DNA from: Blastomussa wellsi
Lineage: Eukaryota > Cnidaria > Anthozoa > Scleractinia > Plerogyridae
Length of the DNA: 64,000 nucleotides
NCBI GenBank assembly: GCA_947652115.1
Contig: OX393570.1
Coordinates: forward strand, 490,006-554,005
Reading direction: 5' to 3'
Below are positions 33,346 through 45,000 of the stretch, piece after piece. The position numbers and the translations under genes are program-made. Each line of letters begins with the position of its first letter. The stretch's first letter is position 1. Under the pieces are notes generated by a model that searched no databases, was not told where the DNA came from, and saw nothing but the letters and a program-made list of their open reading frames with translations.

Positions 33346-33360
33346 AATTTTAACTAGGCT

Positions 33361-35214
33361 TTAGTGGTACACTCTATTTCCATACAGCTCCATTCGCAGG
33401 GCGATACACTGATGCCACCCGCTCGGGTACAACCTAACCACCGTCACATCAAGTGGCTCCAGCTCATGTTTAACAACAGAATGTTCATCCTTGTTTCCAT
33501 TGAATGACTGCAAGTGCAACAGAAGGAGATATCAGTGGCCTGGCCTGTTGACCCTGTTCTTAGCTTTGTGAGCAAAAAACAATTAATCGATGGAATGACC
33601 CAACCAGTACACACTAAAGTTTGTTTTCAATACGATTAATTTAAGATGCTAATAATAATCCACCGGCTACGGAGGCTAACTACTCCCAGGAATTAATTTT
33701 TCAACTTGGCAAAAGTTGTGCATCAAAATTCAAAAAAATTCATAAAAAATGGAGGTTATCCAGCTCGTTCTGGATTAAGACTGAGCACTTAAAGCTAAAA
33801 TTAAGGGTTTTCTAACGTACAGGTCAAAGCACTGGTCACCGTTGCCAACGATTGTTTACTGTAACAACTGATAAACATTGTTGCATCTGGAAACTGTTGT
33901 GGGTCACCTTAAGCTGATAAAGTTATTAATTACTTTCGTAATTCGTTGGGCTTCATGGGGGATAGTTACTTACTGTTACCGCACCATTCACCTCGTATTT
34001 AATCCATGTGTTATAACTTAAAGTTTCCAGGGTATAATCCGTGATCCAGCATGCCTCGTACACTGCACCTTGCGTGGCTATCGCAGTGAGGTTTGTGTTA
34101 TCTCGTAGATAAAATGTGAAGAACTGGTTCTTGTCATCATATTCAGGTCTCCAGTACGATGTACTGTGTAGTCTTGCTTTCCATGACTCATAACCAGGTT
34201 TATTGCTTGATGCCGTGAGATCCCCGTCTCTAATGTAACCGCTCTCTAAACCCAGGGCCATCGGTATAACCACTGTATGGACGCGAGAGTTGGATATAAC
34301 ATCGAAATCATTATAGTGATACATTTTGCAGGCATTTTGGAAATGGGAGCAAGTGATGGATAATTGAAATCGGTTAGTAATTTATCGCGTTCACAGCCAT
34401 AACACCATGTGCTGTGCAGTTAAGGCTGAATTGGGTAGCAGTGTTCATGTTGCACAATACTTGACCGGGTTTCTATGTAACTTGTACCCTTCGGTATATT
34501 TAAAGGATTTGTTTGGTTTTCGTTGGTATTTAGTCTTTACCACGATTTACTTTTCCATTCCAAATCCTTTTAGAGCGATTTTACTATATATGATCTTGAC
34601 AGAGAGTCAGATATATCGACCAGGAAGAGAGAAGAGCTAGGTCCCTAACATAATTCCCTCGAAAGAAATAAGTATTGAATGATAATGCCCAGGGTGACCT
34701 CCCCCCCCCGCTTATGATCTTGAACGTTCTAACCCAATGGCATTAGCCTAGCTTGTTACAATAAATGTTTCACCAAAACTGACAAACCTTCACATAACGG
34801 TCCCGAGTATCCCGCGGGACAGATGCACCTTGTTACGGGATAGGGTTCACAGCTTCCCCCATTCCTACAAGGCTCAGCGATTACACAGGGATCAAATTGG
34901 CGCACAACCATGGTAACGTACGCTGATTCCTTCCTTTGCACCAAGTTTGCTTGGAATGCGTCCACTGTGCCAAGATTGAACTCGCACAATTTCCTGTTAC
35001 CATGGAAGTTAATACTGTAACATTGTGGATCCAGCTCACAGGAAAATATACATCTGACAAAAGTGTCCTTAGTCACTGTCTTCGTCACGTGACCAGTGAG
35101 GGCGTGGTCGAAGACAGCAAAGCTGTCATGACAGGCATTTGAGTCAACGGATTGCTGCGTCAAGGTGAGGATGAGGAAAATGAAGTGAACACGGATGTCG
35201 AGTGATTTGTCCAT
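33361..35214 (-). CDS. Secreted PAN-EGF-discoidin (F5/8 type C) protein
   Basis: Three exons on the minus strand (33361-33507, 33974-34272, 34788-35214) give 290 codons plus stop with agreeing phases. Residues 1-28 are a hydrophobic signal peptide (FIFLILTLTQQSVDS). Next is a PAN/apple-like module (CHDSFAVFDHALTGHV ... CIFSCELDPQCYSINF ... CEFNLGTVDA), then one EGF domain (C...PCRNGGSCEPYP...CICPAGYSGPLCE, about residues 115-142), then an F5/8 C domain (ALGLESGYIRDGDLTASS, WKARLHS, KYEVNGAVTV, ending in LYPSGWHQCIALRMELYG before the stop). The F5/8 C part spans exons 2 and 3 and is of usual length. Such proteins are adhesive or membrane/ligand-binding extracellular proteins, abundant in cnidarian matrices. 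No transmembrane segment. A further non-coding 5' exon is likely, as an acceptor TTTTAG lies just before the ATG. No gene name can be assigned. Confidence 0.85.
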
Positions 35215-35364
35215 TAGTCATCACATCTAAAAGAGTTTATTAAATCAACCACTGTTAGCCCGGTAGATGCATCGCAGATTGGCTATGCGTATACATCAAA
35301 GTTGCTAGCGCTTACTTTGCGCTTCCATCGAGTTTGAACGTGCTCAAATTTTTCACGAGAGTTG

Positions 35365-35700
35365 TTAAGAGTATTTTCTTCAGTAAATGGTTTGAGCCCA
35401 GGGTAACAGTTGATCGTGTAGTTTGATCATCCGGGTGAGGGTAGTCCTGAGAAGGACTGTTGTCGGTGACAGTGACTGACGTTTCGACAACCGGAAGTCA
35501 TCATCAGAGTCATTTGATGATGGTGACTTCCGCTCAGATTGTCGAACCAACCTCGTTCGCAGGGTCTTTTCCCTGGCTTGTTGGCCGCACCGCCCCCAAG
35601 CCAGGGAAAAGACCCTGGGAACGAGGTTGTGTCACCGACAACAGTCCTTCTCAGGAATATCCTCACCTGGACGATCAAACTACACGATCGAGTATTTTCT
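35365..35700. repeat. Nested foldback repeats
   Basis: The outer inverted pair is GATCGTGTAGTTTGATCATC ... CCTGAGAAGGACTGTTGTCG (about 35412-35466) with the reverse order at 35630-35690. An inner hairpin is CAGGGTCTTTTCCCTGGCTT ... AAGCCAGGGAAAAGACCCTG (about 35562-35619), flanked by CCTCGTTC/GAACGAGG. A small element has inserted into or between the arms of an older one. Confidence 0.65.
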
Positions 35701-36317
35701 TCGTTGGCCAGAGTTGATGATAGTCGGTTAGAGTTGACGAAAACTCTTGCGAGTGAACTATCATCAACCTCTCTTTTTCGTTCGGCCCGGCCTTAGGCTT
35801 ACCTTGCATGAGCAATTTTCTGACAGGATTTTAACAAGAACCGCAATCTCTTAGAAGAAACTTTATGTCACAAACTGTTTAAGATTGTCGCGCCAACTCA
35901 ATACGCTTCCAAGCGAAAATTAATATTACAAATGTCAACTACGTATTTGTGTCTAAAACTGAACAAACAGTCCTAAGGTTGGAACTAAGTTAATAAATGG
36001 CCCAATTTAATTACCGAATTCAAGTGTCTGTTGATAACAAACAAAAAGATATTGGCAAGGCCAAGTGGGTAAAGCACACGACTTACATGTTCCGATGAAG
36101 TGCAAATTGCTGCGTTAACCGATGACTTTGGATATTCAGCATGAGATGCAAAAATTGTGTTTGATATTCAGGCAAAAGCGAGCACTAAGAGCTTTTTAAT
36201 ACCTCAAAGTAACAATAGTACATAAGAAGAAATTCAGACGTTGAAAATAGATTTTGTAAGTTCAGTTTTTATGTTTGAACAGGTGTGCTAAGTTGGGGCA
36301 AAGCAAGTGTGCAGCCA

Positions 36318-36435
36318 GGGGGGTCCTGGGGTACCCGTCACCCCACTCCTTGTGAGACTTTTTTAAAGTAAACAAGTAAAACACAGTGTGAATGTCGACA
36401 TTCAATGGTGAGTTCAATGGGTGTGACCCCCCCCC
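36318..36435 (-). repeat. Dispersed repeat shared with 58086-58215
   Basis: Words TGTGAGACTTTTTTAAAGTA, AACACAGTGTGAATGTCGAC and GGTGAGTTCAATGGGTGTGA match, with few changes, the copy at 58086-58215, in the same orientation. Ends in a cytosine run (about 36427-36438). Confidence 0.65.
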
Positions 36436-37960
36436 CCCGTTTTTCCCATGCAAAATACAGAAAAACGTAGCGCTAGTTTCTTAACACATGTAGACACAAA
36501 GGTCAGTATGTTTTTTTCTGAAATTACAAACTGTAAAGTTTTTTAGTAATGAAAGAAACGTTTTCAGCCCTGATGTGATCGGATATTTCTATAAAAAACT
36601 GTTAAACCTTAATGTTGATGTTTTTAGCACACTTTTGAATTTGAGTTCCAAAATTATAATTAACAAAAAAGAACGATTTCACCTGTTGGAAACGATCCAA
36701 AACAGGCAGTGACTTGCAATAAAACAATTTACATTAAATTTGAGATTAGGTAAGAAATCGGATGTTCATATGAAAGGCAAACTTTTAAATTGAAAACATC
36801 TTACCTTGGTAATCGCATTTGTGATCAAACGGTTTGCTCCAAATGTGCCCTTTCTGGCTTTTTGTGTTTTAATTATTTTAAAAACTTCAAAAGTCTGTTA
36901 AAAGCGAATTACGTCATTCGCCGATTGTACGAGTAACTGCTTGTCAGAAGAAAGGAAATTGGATATTTGACAGTTGAATGACAAAAATTAGACACCGGGA
37001 AGAAGAAATTAGACAAGGGGAAAGGGATGCATTGTTTATTGTCTATTTCATTTCCTAAACTGAAATATTTACCAATCCAACCTTTGGCGATTATTATTTT
37101 TCATCTTGAAAAATGACTTAATTTTATTTATTTTTGGTTTTCACCACAAAATTTTAATCCCCAAAGCTCACCCCTCCCGGTGTAGGACTTAACCCCCAAA
37201 GCTCACCCCTCCCGGCGTAGCTAGGACTTCACCCCCAAAGCTTGCTTGGTCGGAAGAACACTTTTCTCAGTTAACAAGATTGCTTTGGGTTTCCTCACAC
37301 GATTCGCTGTCTGAACGACCTTACCTACATATTTATCATTTAATTTTATTACAAGCGGGCTTTCGAATAATTTTCATAAACGAATGCTAACGAAGCTGCA
37401 AGAGATGAATTCATTACATGATTTCTTCTCAATCTCCGAGCAGTGGTATAAATCGTACGGAACGATACGCTGAATGGCCGCGAATTCAGTCTAGCAGCAG
37501 ATGAAATGTGCGTGTGCGTACTGCGTAAAAAACATATCTAAACAAACAGAATCCTATGCAACTGCTCACGGGAATAAAACGTTTGGTAACTTAGCATTTC
37601 AACAATTTTACTCAGTACAAGGAATTCTATGGAGCCCGGGATGGAGACACCTCGAAACACGAAGTTGCCAATTATAGAAAAAGCCAAATTGGGCGGCTCG
37701 AAACTGCAAGAAGAGAAAGCAGTTATCCAATAAGGAACAACTCGAACACAAAAATCAAACATAGACTTACCTTGAACACGGAGGAAGAGGCGAACGTCCG
37801 CAGCTCGCCTCACAGCTCAAAAGTGACTAAGTACACGCCAAAACTGAGGGTGTGTCATCTGATAGTTAAACTGAGCCGTTCCACGAAAAACATGCTTTGC
37901 TTAAAAATCAATGCGCTTGTTTAATATCGATTTTGTCGGTATTGGATATATGCAAGAATC

Positions 37961-38155
37961 AGTGTGGAAGATCACACTAATATTTTATCTTTGAGTCCGG
38001 CGAGAAACAAGTGTCTTGTTGGCCAACTTTTCATGCATATATATATCAGGACCTACCAGCATCTGAAGACTTTCCAATATTTATATTTTCCAGTCAATTC
38101 AACAGTCCGAGGTGAAAATTGCACGTCATTACGGGCAAAATGCCATAGCATGTAA
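37961..38155 (+). repeat. Dispersed repeat, intact copy of the 49309 element
   Basis: GTGTGGAAGATCACACTAAT ... AAGTGTCTTGTTGGCCAAC ... CATATATATATCAGGACCTA ... GACTTTCCAATATTTATATT continues to GTGAAAATTGCACGTCATTA. The copy at 49309-49785 has the same order but is split by a SINE. Confidence 0.65.
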
Positions 38156-39044
38156 GTCTTCAAGTACTCATACCCCATAACCCTTTGTTCCGCCCAGTTT
38201 ATTTTTTCTGGCTCCGTTTTTCGTCAATCATTTTACAACGACTAATGCTCGCTAATCGCTATCACTAATCATATCATTTTTCAGGTTAATCTCTGCGCTG
38301 TCAATCTATAAATCTGCGCCAAGGTCAAATCTTCCTGGCGTGGTGTTTCACGAGGTGTTTCACACGTTTTCTAAATAATTATTTAGTTAATCACTTAAAT
38401 TTGTTCTTAAATCAGTCGGATTTCTTTTCCGAGATGATCAGTCTGTTTATTTTAATTCGGTTATATAGTCAGTGTAATAAATTTAATGCGTTAAAAATGC
38501 GTGGCAAAATATTCTCCTGAGCCGATGACAAACGCTGGTCATACATACTCGAATATCCCTCGAAATAGAACTGAACTGTCTGAACTGTCTCATGCACTAA
38601 ACCGATAATACTGCAGCCTTGTGTGACATTATAAAAGCGCCGTCCTTCATCCATTTCGTCAAAGAAGTTGAAGAACGTGAGCGCAAACTTTTAAAGGTAT
38701 GTGTTCTGTATGCATGTCTTCCAGGTCCAAAGACACGTTTATTTTGATAGTAAAAGGCCATGGGACGAAAGAGACTCTGCCGTCGATCGCAGGCCGTAGA
38801 TAGTTACACAATATCGCTTACAAAAAGTTTGGGATGCAAGGAGAAAGCTTGAGAAGGAATATTTTTTCATGTTCACCTCCAAACCAACCAAGAGAACATT
38901 AATGAACATGAACCAAGGTAATCCCCATTGCGCTCCATCCGCCCACACTGCATGGTCATCGATCGATATCATTTTGGACCTCAATAAATCGATCAATTAT
39001 CTGTCTACTGTTTTCAAATTCTGTCACGTTTGCTATTTTGCAGA

Positions 39045-42000
39045 ATGAATATCGCCATCTTTATTTGCGTGTGTTTGGTTGTTGTTCCGTTATCCAGTGC
39101 AGGTATGCGTCATACCTATTTTATTTTCACATTTTATTGAGAGGAGCGGGGGGGGGGGGGGGGGGGGGCAGATACCACACCGATGGTGATTGATCAAGAC
39201 TTTTTAGGGATAGGATCATACAGAGAAACCAACCTAAAAAATTTGACATCCGGGAGACCGCCAATTTTGCGTCTTCTTTGTCCTCATAAAGGAGCTAAAA
39301 ATGGAGCTCCGCCAATTCACTGCCTCTAATCACAGGTTAACGTGAGTTACACTCTATGTCTTACTTTAGGCTGTTCTGCCCATTTTGTGTTGCGTGTATT
39401 CCCAATACGGACGACTGTCTATTAGCAAGGTATTATTGTAGTGATTTTAAAATCCTTAGTCTTTGCGCTGACATGCGTATTTGTGATTTTCCCACTGTAG
39501 GGTATACTCATGGACTACAGAACAAGGTTTGTGTAACCTTGACAAACAAACAAACAAAGAATGTAAAATTATGTTTCTAAAACCTGAGACTGTCAGAATT
39601 TCCAGTTTCTCTTCAATGCACCCCTCGCAGCAGGTTCTTCGTATACATGTATAAGTAGGCGGGCGACACTGATCCCGGCCTTATGAATGCGTCTCAATGT
39701 CGCCGTTGGACTGGTTTTCTTTTAATTTGATGTACCGCGCAAGTGTGTCTTAAATGGATTTCTGATTGTCTAACCTTCAGCCGCTGCATCACCTCATGAC
39801 AAGACAAGAGATCATCAATTATTTTGGTGTTTCAGAGCATGCGAAAGGTGAGTGGCAGAATTAACATATCACAGAACATCTTGAAGTCTTCAGACTTGGT
39901 TACATAGTATTTGTTCAAAGTTGCAGTTATTGTAATCTTTCTTCGTTCACATATGGACCAAGACTGTCCCCTAGCTCGGTCCATATATACATATATCTAC
40001 CTGAAACTTCAGTGCACATGCAGTGGTTAAAAGTCCAAATGAGTCAGGTTTTACTGTTTTACTGCTATCCCTTTGCTTTCATTATAGTTCCAGAATATGA
40101 CTTTGTTAATCCTTACCAATCAAATGAAGTTGGAGAAGTCCTCTCGTTTGCTCTCCACCGATCACGACACAGAAGAAGCACTGGTGATTCTGACGTCACG
40201 TACTACAAACTCCGCGCGTTCGGATCGGACCTTCATATAAGACTAAAACGAAATAATGAGCTCATTAACCAACTAGTCTCAGTCGAGACTCAAAACGAGG
40301 ATGGAACTGTGATGTCACACTCCGTCCCAGAAAACACATTTTACCTTGGACATATTTCTTCTGATCCAGGTTCCGTGGTGGCTCTTAGCAATCTTGGAGG
40401 ACTGGTAACAAATACATCTTTGTATAGAGTCTGATAGCGTTTTCATGATAGCCATATCGGGATGTCAAACATCAGGAAATGTTTGTATAAGAAAATAACT
40501 CATCCTAACTTGTTTTTCCACTTACTTGAGTATACCAGGAGAACGCATATATACTGTATTTGCTCAATTAAAAAATTCATTAATTTGCCTTATTTGCTCA
40601 TAGAGGACGTAGCCATGCTTGAGGTTTACGACCCATTCAAGCATTAAATCTAAATTAATTTAATTATACCGTGAACTGGCTCACGCGGGATCCTTTAATC
40701 TTCTTCGTGCATTTAGTTTAAATCTTTTCCAAGAGCTAACGCTATTTTAGTGTTTATTTCTTACGGATCATGTCTGTCTTAGCAAACTTTTACCAGGTAA
40801 TCTTGACTTTATAACACAGATTACTGGCATGATACGCACATCACGTGACACATTGTTCGTTCAGCCTATTCCTGCACACCTGGCTAAACACGTGACCATC
40901 AATGAGGAAATGACACCGCACCTGGTGTTCAGGAGTTCTTCAATTGAAGGTGTGTCGTAGACGTGATTTAAGTCTCTAATTTTTGTTTCTACGCATCCAG
41001 TGGTCTCCTGGGACTGAAAAGAGCGACTTGTAGCAAGTGGAGGAGTGTCAGTGCAGATTGTTGTGAACGTCAAGTCGTTCCTTTATCTGTGTATAAATAG
41101 ATAAGAATCGGAAGAGGCTTTCCACAGAGAATGTTTTTGTGACACCAGCACTCTTTTAAACGTTTACCTCGAGCTTTTTCAATCGCTAACAAAAATAGCA
41201 GCCACGAACAAGTCTCTATCTGAAAAGTTTCACAATTCTTGAGATGTTATTTAAGATTTTCTCGCAAATGAAAGAATGTGCAATCTTTCTTCAGCTTCGA
41301 GACGTTACAAACGATCCTTGGATAGTGGTGTTAAAAAATATCTGAAGGCTGCATTGGTGGTCCCGTCGACTATGGAGAACAAATATGGCAAAAAGGCGAC
41401 TGTACGGAGAGTGCTTGTCATGGCTAATATTGTAAGTACAAATTAGTTTTACTGTATACATTAGCGTTACCCAACGCGGCCCAAAATAGTTCCAAACCAC
41501 TCCAGTAAACAATGAATTGTAGGGCTCTTTCTTTCTAATACAACACTGTTTTATTAGGCTGCAGCTCTGTTCCAAGATGACTCCATCGGAACCACCAGAA
41601 TAAAGTACAGCGTCAGCAAGATTTATGTCGTGCGGCCTGAAAAGGTAACGAGACTCAAAACAACATGTGCGAAACTATGATTGTCTCCAAAAGAGATTTG
41701 CTATTGAAAATGCTGCACAAAACAATAAATTATACCTTAAGAGGGGCGCTGGCCTATTAGGTTAATGAGCTCGACTCCGGGCGGCCGGATCGAATTACCT
41801 GCAGGGTTTGTTGTGTTCTTGGGTAAGACACGTTGCTCTCACAGTGCCTCTCTTAACGCAAGTGTATTTAAATGGGTACTGGTGAATTAATTGTTGGGGC
41901 AACCTAACAAAATGTTATTCTGTATCCGAAGCATTAATTGTTACGTACGTCCACTGTTTAGAAAGTACTCTTTACAAGACTAAAGCGTAAAAAATAAAAC

Positions 42001-45000
42001 CAGAGCTAGTTTGAATAAGGTAATATTTTTATTATTATACTATACAGTATATTTCGTGAGTTATTTGTGCTCATCCATCATTTTCATCGTATCATTTTTT
42101 AGCTTAAAATCGAACCTTCAGATTCTAACCAGGTAAAGCTTATTAAGATGACAAGATGGGCTGCGGGACTGAAAAGAAGTCAGCGGGATTTTGACGTTTT
42201 CACATTCATCTCAGAGTAATTATGTTATCCTTTTTTACCAGTCAATGCTACACTACTTGCAGTTGTGAGAATGGAGAGAGGCTTAGAAGAATAGACTTTT
42301 TAAACGAGTTTTAAAAGCTGTTTAACCAGCCACGTTGTGTCGAGCTCTGCAGGACAGGAACGTCAGTTGAAGCCGGGCGAGAGGGCGCGCAGAGTAGTCT
42401 GGACACGAATATATGTTTCGACTTCTTATTGACTATTTGATGTGCGTGCCATCCGCAACTGACTTTCCGGTCTTGTTGCTAAATCAACCTGACAATTTTA
42501 ATCGTGGATGAGCCGATGACCCGTTAATAAATCGGAGGGCAAACGCGTGACGTCATAAAATGCATAGATAGGATCATCAAACACAAAATATCTGATTTAA
42601 ATTAAGGCTACAAGATTAATAACTGACACTTTTTCCCTTTTCCGTTATTAGCGGACCTGATACAGGAGGTAAGTGAAGCCATTTTTGTGTGATTTGTTAG
42701 CAGCAACTTGTGATGTAGGCCTGGGGATAGTGTATAGTTGACTTGGTATTTGTTAAATTCAGCGAAGAGCAGTGTTTATACCCTGTGCCGTGGGGAGTCT
42801 GGGTCTGCTGTTACCGATGTTGGACTTGGGACCGCCTGGTTCATTGCTCATGGGATTGGGCACAAGTAAGTAAAACAGTGACGTCATTCACGTGGCCTAA
42901 ATTGTATGCAAAGTTAGTTTGCTGACCATTTTAGAGCACAGAACACTGACTGAGGCAAACAAGTTGACGCACATACGAAGTTTGCATTTAACGAACACAT
43001 ATTCTGTATCGTTTGCATTCCAGAAGACATTTTTTTTCTCTCAGGGTAGGTCAGGTAAGGTCAGGGTATCGGGTTTCAAATTTATCTGATATTCCTTGCA
43101 GTATGGGATTGCCTCGTGACGGTGGACGTGCTGACTGTCCAAACATGAAGTATGTCATGTCTTCAAAAAAAACTAAGGGTCCAACCAGCTACCTCTGGTC
43201 GCCTTGCAGCCGGGAAAAAATCCAAGAATTTTTGAACGTAGGGTGAGTGCACACATTCTTACATTGCCTAAAAGGGAACATATTTCATATAGACACTGAG
43301 TTTACCGGGATACTGTTGAGGCAGGAGAATACACACTCGATTTATTTGTCTGAAATGCAGTCTTATCCAAGGCGCATCCAAATGACAATAATGAAATAAT
43401 TCTCATATTCTCAAAACGCCCAGTAATAAGTAAGGGTGATTATATAATAGCAGCAACGCAAATTATTTTTCTGGAAAGGCGTATAAAATTGCTGTTAGTT
43501 TTTTTTTTCATAATTTTTTTTCTCCCTTGGGTAAAATCTCTGAAAGAATTAAGTCTATTATTCATAATAATAAATAAGTCGTCTTCGTTCCACGTCATAA
43601 GTTGCAGTTTCATCATTTCCAGGACTTATTAAACGGTTGATATTGTCCGGTTAGGGGCAAGACCTTTTTGTGATCATGTTCTCCAAAATAAGTTTTAAGA
43701 AATGACATTCTGTATCATTTTTTGTTACGAACCAAATTACTCTTATAATGTGGGAAACCTCAAAATAATAGTTTACTAAGGACGAAAAATGTGAAAGAGT
43801 TGATTCTAAAGCAAAAAGGAACGTGAATGGTTAAAGATGGAAAAGATTGAGACGGATTGCAAATGACCAATTTGTAAAGTTTACGCTTAAGATGCACAAC
43901 TATGACGTAAACTGTGACGTCATTATAGATTTCTTCTTCCTTTTTAGGAACCGTTCATGGTGTCTTAATGACGCCCCCTCTCCAGCTCGTGCCCCAACCC
44001 TTCCCCCAGAGGACAGAGACAAACTACCAGGCGAGATCATTGACGGTGACCAACAGTGTAGAGACGCCATTGGTGAAAATTTCAAACACGTCACCAGAGA
44101 AGAGCTAAAGGTATATAAGAACGGAACTTCAATGGACTTTATATGATCTGGTTGGTATCGTATGAGGTTTACCAGCTTGGAGCAGCAGCTCTTTCGGCTG
44201 TTAGCTGGTACAGGGTACAATACAATTAAACAGCTGAATTAAAGGAAGATCTCCGATCCTGTCTCCGATAATTGTTTAGCATGCATAAGAGTTTAACTCT
44301 GATCTCCATTTGTGTAACGAATGCGAAATTAAATACATTTCGACCTGAAGCGCAAATATTTCTGCGGTAAAATTATTTCAACTGCTAAGTTCTAGACGCA
44401 GACGATTGCTTCGGGTGGTATGTCTTACCCTGGGCTTCTATTGGTCAAGTGGAATGTTTAAAACGGCGCTAGCATTTCTCAGTTGACGTTAGAAGTTGAT
44501 TTGCTTTCATTAATATTTTGATCATTCTGTGACCACAACAGCAAGACTGTGCAACGCTTTGGTGTGAGGATGATAGCGGAACTGTCCTTTCAAGTGAATC
44601 ACGAGTTGCAGATGGGACAAAGTGTGGAGTTAGTAAGGTAAGGCAGTTTTAGAGGAAACGCTAGACACTTCCAATAAAGCAACTCTAACGTGCTTGATAA
44701 AGAGCTTCAAAAGAGTGAAATAATATTCCCACAGCTTGCAGAATCTTTTCTTTGAGTCAACAGGGGAAATCCAAGATCTTTTTAACGATTGCATGTCGGC
44801 TTTTTTGACCGTCTTTTAGTGGTGTATTAACGGATCTTGCGTGACCCATGAAAACTGGTCCCCGTGTTCTCGCAGCTGTGGTGGAGGAGTTCAGTACAAA
44901 AACAATCCATGTCCAGTCACCAGGTAGGTTATAACTGATGTTACATAAATAATACATACACGAAATGTAACCAGCGGTAGGCACGAGAAAATTAGTTTAG

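Larger units (their letters stand above)
35215..39044. other. Intergenic region between discoidin gene and ADAMTS-like gene
   Basis: No coding exon was recognised. On the minus strand good splice donors (AAG|GTAAG near 35806, 36802 and 37768) could end non-coding 5' exons of the discoidin gene. On the plus strand the first ADAMTS-like coding exon is preceded directly by TATTTTGCAG, an acceptor, so the 5' UTR of that gene also starts upstream in this interval. Repeats inside it are listed separately. Confidence 0.4.

Noticed and set aside
33091..33357. Plus-strand 88-codon frame
   Set aside because: It overlaps a GA/CT-rich inverted repeat and the 3' end of the minus-strand discoidin gene; composition, not coding, explains it.
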